Positions 23,024-27,488 of a stretch of DNA of 27,488 bases are shown here, piece by piece. The DNA is from a virus, in IMG/VR virus record IMGVR_UViG_3300031773_000030, positions 1 through 27,488 of that record. One strand, given 5' to 3'. The notes beneath the pieces are model-generated. The model searched no databases. It was not told the DNA's origin and saw nothing but the letters and a program-made list of their open reading frames with translations. How positions within the stretch are numbered: the stretch's first letter is position 1; every line of letters begins with the position of its first letter. Made by a program: the position numbers and the translations under genes.

Positions 23024-23479
23024 ATGCCACGAACAGCGTCTGTAAGACTTACCAAAAAAATGTTACCGCCTCATGTACAAGAGTATGTGCCAGATGATTT
23101 ACAGGATTCCGACTTACCGTTATGGTATGCGGCTTTTGAAACAGGTAGAGCCTCAGTCGAGCCCTTACATGTCAAGGAGAGGCGTATAACTCCACCAGTA
23201 GAGGAGATGCCCGTCACTACAGAGGTTAACTACGGAGACCCTGAACCTTTTGTCGAACAAAAAGGACCTGATGAGGATAGTGTCTTTTCGGAGTTACTTG
23301 ACTTTGTAAAAAACAATCACCCCGTAATAGACGTTGCACTGTTTGCAGAGGTTGCACGTAAAGAAAAAGAGATAAACAGTTGGATAAAAAATAAATCTTT
23401 ACCATCAGGCAGGTTGATAAGTATGATGGTAGAGTCAGTTGTTGAAAAAATACCGACCTTAATTAAGAAGAGAAAATGA
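23024..23479 (+). CDS. Unknown 151-residue protein
   Basis: Starts with a GGAGGG ribosome site. The N-terminus is basic (MPRTASVRLTKKM), the middle is Pro/Glu-rich and probably disordered (about 45-85), and the C-terminal third is helical with an Asn/Lys/Ser-rich end. No family is recognised. It overlaps the next gene by four bases. Confidence 0.75.
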   Translation: MPRTASVRLTKKMLPPHVQEYVPDDLQDSDLPLWYAAFETGRASVEPLHVKERRITPPVEEMPVTTEVNYGDPEPFVEQKGPDEDSVFSELLDFVKNNHPVIDVALFAEVARKEKEINSWIKNKSLPSGRLISMMVESVVEKIPTLIKKRK

Positions 23480-23589
23480 TTATCATTGTAAAATTTCAAT
23501 GTCCTGCATGTGGTTTAAACACGCAAGAAAGTTGGTCATGTAAACTAACATGCCGTAAGTGTGGGACAACATTTACGTGCGATGAATAG
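23476..23589 (+). CDS. 37-residue zinc ribbon
   Basis: ATG at 23476 overlaps the previous stop (ATGA). The product contains Cys9-x2-Cys12 and Cys26-x2-Cys29 plus Cys22 and Cys35, a minimal zinc ribbon. Such proteins often bind nucleic acid or RNA polymerase. The stop is eight bases before the next ATG. Confidence 0.6.
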   Translation: MIIIVKFQCPACGLNTQESWSCKLTCRKCGTTFTCDE

Positions 23590-23597
23590 GAGGATTT

Positions 23598-23954
23598 ATG
23601 CTAACTAATTTTGAAGATATGAAAAACCCAGAACCTGAAGCAAAGAAAGTTCAAGACTTAATACTGACTGGCATTAAGGCTCGTAAGAAAAGCAACCCTG
23701 TGAAGTCTAAGAAGATCGAAGACTCACTAAAGATACAAGGTCCTACAGTGAGAACTGTTATTAAAAACCTAAGACGCAAAGGTCACCCTATAGTGTCTAC
23801 ATCGAAAGGGTATTGGTATGACGGCAACTGGAGCGAGATGGACAAGACAATCGAAAGCCTACGGCAACGAGGGACTTCGATATTAAAAACAGCAAATGAA
23901 CTCGAGAAAGCTCATATAGATTACAGAGAAGCCGTAGGAAAGTTCTACACATAA
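23598..23954 (+). CDS. Winged helix-turn-helix protein, last gene of the plus block
   Basis: 118 residues with an AGGAGG ribosome site. Residues 35-75 read KSKKIEDSLKIQGPTVRTVIKNLRRKGHPIVSTSKGYWY, a typical winged helix in which a recognition helix is followed by a wing ending in a G-Y-W. A helical C-terminus (ILKTANELEKA) may dimerise. It is a candidate phage regulator or a DNA-binding replication factor, and a candidate binder of the GCCTG-N3-CAGGC repeats. Confidence 0.7.
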   Translation: MLTNFEDMKNPEPEAKKVQDLILTGIKARKKSNPVKSKKIEDSLKIQGPTVRTVIKNLRRKGHPIVSTSKGYWYDGNWSEMDKTIESLRQRGTSILKTANELEKAHIDYREAVGKFYT

Positions 23955-24203
23955 TTTCCTACGTGGGGTAAGTGGTTATGGATTTTTCCACAAATGACCG
24001 TTACGTGGATAAGGCAAGCTTTCCTCCAAAAGCGGAAACTGGTTAACCGATTTTTTCCTCTATAATTATTGAGTTAACACATCAGTAATTCGGCTGATGA
24101 AAATTTACCACCAAATAAAAATGTGTAAATGTTTCCATGTATTACGCCTTATGACATAAACTTAACTACTCATTTAGTTATGACGGCATGTCCACGTAGG
24201 AAC
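23955..24203. other. AT-rich noncoding region, candidate replication origin
   Basis: About 250 bases without a gene. It holds TTTTCCACA (one mismatch to a DnaA box) near 23985 and CGTGGATAA (24004-24012, inverted, one mismatch), a TATAAT (24061-24066) in an AT-rich stretch, and a hairpin CATCAG (24080-24085) with CTGATG (24094-24099). These features fit, but do not prove, an origin or a regulatory site at the end of the early block. Confidence 0.3.
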
Positions 24204-24241
24204 AAAAAAAAAGAGGGGAGGCCGATAAGCCTTCCCTCTTT
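24204..24241. terminator. Terminator between convergent genes, acting mainly leftward
   Basis: A 13-base-pair stem, one G-U pair, AAAGAGGGGAGGC (24210-24222) with GCCTTCCCTCTTT (24229-24241) and a six-base loop. On the minus strand the stem is followed by a T run (six or more, A run 24204-24209 on the plus strand), which makes a strong leftward terminator. Rightward, only a short T tract follows. It separates the early plus genes from the leftward genes. Confidence 0.85.
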
Positions 24242-24279
24242 CATTCGTTATATAACAAGCGTTTTTATGTCATATAACT

Positions 24280-24597
24280 CTACACTACTGAATCACTATC
24301 TGTTGATTCCATTAAGGTCTTTTTATCTTCGATGAATCTTTTCATAAGGTCAGCATTGCTATTATCACCGTTCAATACCTGATTACAGAAAGACCATATC
24401 TCAAGAGAAATCAATGCCGAAGTTTTAAATATATCAACAGGGTCTTCCTCACATTCAGGATCTTCATTCCCTAATGACACCTGTTCAATAAAGTCTATAC
24501 CCACACTTAGCTCGTATGCGAATCTTGATATCAATGTCTTCATATCTGAGCTATGATTGGCAATCTCAGTTGGTATATGTAATTTGTCAGTTGACAT
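24280..24597 (-). CDS. Small acidic unknown protein
   Basis: 105 residues from the ATG at 24597, with GAGG upstream; a GTG three codons earlier is less likely. Acidic, helical, no family recognised. It is the last gene before the terminator in the leftward operon. Confidence 0.65.
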   Translation of the reverse strand: MSTDKLHIPTEIANHSSDMKTLISRFAYELSVGIDFIEQVSLGNEDPECEEDPVDIFKTSALISLEIWSFCNQVLNGDNSNADLMKRFIEDKKTLMESTDSDSVV

Positions 24598-24598
24598 A

Positions 24599-24805
24599 TT
24601 ATTCACCCTCTTTTTCTTCTTCCCCCTCCTCTTCTTCTATGGGAGGTGACACCTCATTAAAGGCCGCAATGGCTCCATTTAATCGCTCAAGATTAACGGT
24701 TAGAGCCTGTATTTCCTGAGTTTTTATTTGGATACTTCCTGCCGTTTCTTGCCTTTGAGCCAAAAGTAAATTCCTTCGGTCTTCTATTGCTTTTTCTTCT
24801 AACAT
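24599..24805 (-). CDS. Small coiled-coil protein with acidic tail
   Basis: 68 residues with a GGAGGAGGG ribosome site. A helix with heptad-like leucines (LEEKAIEDRRNLLL, IQALTVNLERLN) and a Glu-rich C-terminus. Its role is unknown; possibly a tail or lysis accessory. Confidence 0.65.
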   Translation of the reverse strand: MLEEKAIEDRRNLLLAQRQETAGSIQIKTQEIQALTVNLERLNGAIAAFNEVSPPIEEEEGEEEKEGE

Positions 24806-24840
24806 ATTCCCTCCTCCGTTGTTTGACAGTTAAAGGCTTC

Positions 24841-25122
24841 TCATTTAAAAAGTTTCTTCCAATAGCTCGCCCAATGTGAGGGCCAAATTTTGCCCCCAAT
24901 ATAACGCAAACTTAATCTCCAGACCACCCATGATAATGCAGTTAGTGGTATCCAATACTCAGGACGCACATGCATATAACTAATAAACGCTAATGGTGTA
25001 TAAAAAGATATCCATTTAACGGTATGTCTCTTCCACCAACCTTCGCTTTTCATCCATGCATCTCTTAGTGCGTCAAATAGGCACACAAATAAAACCAATG
25101 TAATCGCAATTAATTCAGCCAT
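24841..25122 (-). CDS. Small membrane protein, three segments
   Basis: 93 residues with an AAGGAG ribosome site. Hydrophobic segments are at about 3-20, 37-52 and 56-76, with basic residues between, ending Trp/Lys-rich. The size and topology resemble holins, but holins are a diverse group and there is no adjacent lysin here, so the assignment is open. Confidence 0.65.
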   Translation of the reverse strand: MAELIAITLVLFVCLFDALRDAWMKSEGWWKRHTVKWISFYTPLAFISYMHVRPEYWIPLTALSWVVWRLSLRYIGGKIWPSHWASYWKKLFK

Positions 25123-25133
25123 GATACTGCTCC

Positions 25134-26060
25134 TTACATAGCCCTTGAGGGCGTAATAGATATTTTAGTATTTCGATCTTCAGTATACTCTTTACTGAGA
25201 TCTAAGTAATACCCTCCCATTGGCCGAGGTTCAAGCCCTTTTTCGTGCCACCAACCAGAGGACTCTTCAAACTCGTTTTTGTAGGTAGCTAACTGTAAAT
25301 GCCACTGCATATCCTGATAAGGAATACCTTTATTGGTTATCCTCTCTCTGCATATTTCCATCTGCCAACTCTGGTGTATATGCCCACTACAAACAATATC
25401 TGCGTCAGGCACGTAGACCGCTCGTTTAACAGCGTTAAGAGTTCCTTTACTGGAACCGCCTCCACCGCCAGATCCATGGGTATACCAAAGCTTAACCGTT
25501 TGGTAGGGGCTGTATTTCCTAACTGAAGTAGGTCTATTATCTTTTTTCATAGCCCTAATAAATATCCAACCAGAATACCCCATAGGCATTATGTTTGCCC
25601 CCGTGCGGAGGTTTAACTGTTGGCATACAGCACTGATTAAACTGAACTCTGTGATCCTTCTAACGGAAGACTCATGGTTCCCCTCAGAGATCATAGCAAT
25701 GTGATGTGCGTAAGGCTCTAAAAAACTTACCGCTTCATCGACTAAAGCATTTAAATAATTACTTGTTTTTAACTCTGGCCGTAGTGATCCTTTACTTCCC
25801 CTCTTATCGTTCCGTCCCTGCATAGCATCAAAAAGATCTCCAAAGAAAAACACTGCACCATTACAATCTACTATTTCATCTAAATGCTTTTTTAATAAAT
25901 CTCTTTGGCAATATTCACTGTCAATATGCTGATCGGAGGATAGTAATACTCTGTAATTCCAATTTTCTCCGTTTGCAATAACATCATGTGCAAGGCACTT
26001 ACTTGACATTTTATATGTCGAAAGACCCTTTAAATCCTTGCCCATTTTTGACTTAGCCAT
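25134..26060 (-). CDS. Metallophosphoesterase
   Basis: 308 residues. The calcineurin-like motifs are in order: SSDQH (Asp43, His45), GDLFD (Asp75), GNHE (Asn128, His129), YTHG (His195) and GHIH (His227, His229), which bind two metals. Gly-rich 'GSGGGGGSS' follows YTHG. Such phage enzymes hydrolyse phosphate esters or act as nucleases, or remove phosphate from nucleotides. The substrate is unknown. It overlaps the preceding gene through TAATG. Confidence 0.85.
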   Translation of the reverse strand: MAKSKMGKDLKGLSTYKMSSKCLAHDVIANGENWNYRVLLSSDQHIDSEYCQRDLLKKHLDEIVDCNGAVFFFGDLFDAMQGRNDKRGSKGSLRPELKTSNYLNALVDEAVSFLEPYAHHIAMISEGNHESSVRRITEFSLISAVCQQLNLRTGANIMPMGYSGWIFIRAMKKDNRPTSVRKYSPYQTVKLWYTHGSGGGGGSSKGTLNAVKRAVYVPDADIVCSGHIHQSWQMEICRERITNKGIPYQDMQWHLQLATYKNEFEESSGWWHEKGLEPRPMGGYYLDLSKEYTEDRNTKISITPSRAM

Positions 26061-26299
26061 TATGGTAAGATGTCTTCGATAACCGCCTTCGCTTCAAGTC
26101 CTTGTTTTGCTACCTTCCCCACACTTATAGCCAGTCTTTCCGCTTCTTCTGGAGATACATTCCCGTCAGCTACAGCCCCTTCATACTGATCAGTTAGTGC
26201 ATTGACGGCAACTATCACATCCTTCACTTCATTGATAGCACCTTTAAGCTTCTTTGCTTTAAGGGCAACCTTAAAACCTGTTGATATTGCTCCAAACAT
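26060..26299 (-). CDS. Small helical protein
   Basis: 79 residues. Begins MFGAISTGFKVALKAKKLKG (basic amphipathic helix), then helical, with 'DGNVSPEEAERL' reminiscent of an EF-hand-like loop or of small phage proteins with a 'DG.VS.EE' turn. Coupled to the phosphoesterase. Its function is unknown. Confidence 0.7.
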   Translation of the reverse strand: MFGAISTGFKVALKAKKLKGAINEVKDVIVAVNALTDQYEGAVADGNVSPEEAERLAISVGKVAKQGLEAKAVIEDILP

Positions 26300-26313
26300 A
26301 TCTACTCTCCTTA

Positions 26314-26724
26314 TTATCCTACATTGTTATCGCCATTAGGCGTTTCGGATTCCTTATAATAATCTTTAGGGTCAAGCTTAGGGAGTGGACGCTCTATATT
26401 CCTTGAAGATATCTCTTTGTTTTCTAAGGCTAATTTCGTGCCTCCAGTTATAACCCCATCTCTAAACGAATATAGGTAAAAAACAACTTTAATAGCACCT
26501 ATCCTTGTGATCCGCCCTACCCTACCATCTAATATAACAATATCATCTTCGTTATACTCATTGCCTAAATTCAAAAAACATCCTGCTACTACATTCTCTA
26601 TAGTGCTTTTAAAAAACAGTAAAGCAAATAAAATTATAGACATCCATGCATATTCTGAAATTAACTGAGCAAGACCAGATTGCTGACCGAATGTCTCTAA
26701 ACTTTTTATTGCTTCTGTTTCCAT
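26314..26724 (-). CDS. Miniature MscS-like membrane protein
   Basis: 136 residues. A membrane segment (about 26-38) leads into a helix resembling MscS TM3 (KSTIENVVAGCFLNLG, 39-54) and then a beta domain (DIVILDGRVGRITRIGAIKVVFYLY, 61-85) with a later turn and an R-N-I/E ending. This is the pore-lining helix plus beta domain of small-conductance mechanosensitive channels, without the upper helices and cytoplasmic cage. It may assemble into a membrane pore or gate. The family call is by pattern. Confidence 0.65.
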   Translation of the reverse strand: METEAIKSLETFGQQSGLAQLISEYAWMSIILFALLFFKSTIENVVAGCFLNLGNEYNEDDIVILDGRVGRITRIGAIKVVFYLYSFRDGVITGGTKLALENKEISSRNIERPLPKLDPKDYYKESETPNGDNNVG

Positions 26725-27146
26725 TATTCGTGAGCCGCCCTTGCCATAAATCCTACGATTGAAGTCATCACTACGACCATGACCCCGTAGACCTGTTCAG
26801 CCTGCCACCAATCAGCCCATTGTGACCCCCCGACATAGCCTACCACATCAAATGTTTGATACAAGATTTCCGTCATCACCGCTCCGATTGCGGCAAACTT
26901 ACTGGCGTTTGCGGCATTCTTTGTAGCTAACTCTTTTTTGGTTAATTGTAAACGGAACGTCTTATTCGTAGCTTTGACTTTTTTAACTTCTTTACGGGTC
27001 TCAAGAAGCTCTGCCCGACTTTCTTTGCCTACAATGTTTTCTGCTTTTACTTCACTCCGTAATGCTTTGATTTCCTCAACAGCTTGGACATATAAACGCC
27101 TTTGTCGCTCCGCTGATGGAATATTTTCAGGATCTGGATAGTTCAT
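26724..27146 (-). CDS. Coiled-coil protein with C-terminal membrane segment
   Basis: 140 residues from the ATG at 27146 (AGGAG ribosome site). Residues 10-75 are charged and helical (coiled coil), and the last part has two hydrophobic stretches, the second at about 115-135 (VYGVMVVVMTSIVGFM). It may be a tail-anchored membrane protein. Coupled to the MscS-like gene by TAATG; possibly a partner of that channel-like protein. Confidence 0.65.
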   Translation of the reverse strand: MNYPDPENIPSAERQRRLYVQAVEEIKALRSEVKAENIVGKESRAELLETRKEVKKVKATNKTFRLQLTKKELATKNAANASKFAAIGAVMTEILYQTFDVVGYVGGSQWADWWQAEQVYGVMVVVMTSIVGFMARAAHE

Positions 27147-27205
27147 CAACAACTCCTAATAGAGTTGCCGATCTCCTTTAGTTTAAATGTTAACATTGCA
27201 ATGTT
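27146..27205. promoter_or_regulatory. Palindrome and possible 16-codon leader
   Basis: AACATTGCAATGTT (27192-27205) is a perfect 14-base palindrome that overlaps the ATG of a 16-codon minus-strand frame (27196 to 27146). That frame has AAAGGAG upstream and its TGA overlaps the next gene's ATG. It might be an operator and a leader peptide; chance is possible. Confidence 0.3.
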
Positions 27206-27211
27206 TCTCCT

Positions 27212-27488
27212 TTACCACGGACAATCTTTTTTACGTGGCTCGTTTTTGCTACCTTCGAGTATCCTATCCAACTCTAATTTATAAGCCTCGTCATTAAACT
27301 TAGTCTCTATTTGCGCGTATAGAGCAGGGGGACACCCTGTTAAAGAATCAAACTCAACGAATTCCCCCTTCGCTTTAGCTGATGGATCAGTGCTTCGCGC
27401 AACGATAGAACTGTATATTGTATCCGTCCCATCCGTAGCAGTGACAGTATACGATATATCAATGATATAATTCTCTTCGTCTTCACCA
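27212..27488 (-). CDS. Unknown protein, C-terminal part
   Basis: A frame open from the window edge to the TAA at 27212, so the start lies outside. The visible part is 91 residues, acidic, with a beta-strand-like start (NYIIDISYTVTATDG) and a helical end (LYAQIETKFNDEAYKLELDRIL). No family is recognised. A strong AAAGGAG lies just after it for the following frame. Confidence 0.65.
   Translation of the reverse strand, partial: GEDEENYIIDISYTVTATDGTDTIYSSIVARSTDPSAKAKGEFVEFDSLTGCPPALYAQIETKFNDEAYKLELDRILEGSKNEPRKKDCPW

Noticed and set aside
24693-24899. Minus-strand 68-codon basic frame
   Set aside because: It overlaps two better genes on the same strand in another frame.
1-27488. CRISPR array, integrase, transposase or attachment site
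   Set aside because: No regularly spaced repeats, no recombinase-like protein and no flanking direct repeats with a tRNA were seen.

Overview
This window looks like part of a tailed double-stranded DNA phage genome, or a closely related prophage or metagenomic phage contig. It carries a P22-like packaging and head block (small terminase, large terminase, portal, a probable scaffold and the start of a major capsid protein) next to a large block of mostly very small, tightly overlapping genes with phage replication functions. There is no integrase, tRNA, rRNA, CRISPR array or transposase. The host cannot be named from the sequence. Strong Shine-Dalgarno sites, sigma70-like promoters and a consensus DnaA box (TTATCCACA) suggest an ordinary bacterial host, perhaps a proteobacterium; that is inference.

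Layout. (1) Positions 1-8616 read leftward (minus strand): coiled-coil protein, small terminase, SEC-C protein, large terminase, three unknown proteins, a three-hairpin intergenic region with a rho-independent terminator, portal, a small basic protein, a zinc-ribbon protein, an acidic scaffold-like protein and the truncated capsid protein. (2) Positions 8617-8936 are a divergent control region with two copies of a GCCTG-N3-CAGGC inverted repeat and a rightward promoter. (3) Positions 8937-23954 read rightward (plus strand) and are the early/replication block: many unknown small proteins, a SNF2-family helicase, a cysteine-peptidase-like protein, an SSB-like protein, a RusA-type resolvase, a primase-helicase that fuses an archaeo-eukaryotic-type primase to a DnaB-type helicase, an M15 peptidase, two candidate DNA-binding regulators and a zinc ribbon. 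(4) Positions 23955-24279 are an AT-rich noncoding region with near-consensus DnaA boxes, ending in a terminator that serves convergent genes. (5) Positions 24280-27488 read leftward: small acidic and coiled-coil proteins, a three-helix membrane protein, a metallophosphoesterase, a miniature MscS-like membrane protein, another membrane/coiled-coil protein and a truncated unknown gene.

How it works together. The plus block contains SSB, resolvase, primase, replicative helicase and a SNF2 motor, but no DNA polymerase in this window, so the phage either encodes one elsewhere or uses the host enzyme. A set of promoters of the form TTGAC(A/T)-N17-(-10) punctuates the plus block at 8869, 10566, 14536 and 19002. 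Several gene junctions carry GC-rich hairpins, often in pairs.

The most striking unexplained element is a roughly 450-base stretch without a convincing gene (about 10595-11040). It lies directly downstream of a strong promoter and contains two long-range stems, several perfect hairpins and an internal direct repeat. It looks like a large structured noncoding RNA or an elaborate leader.
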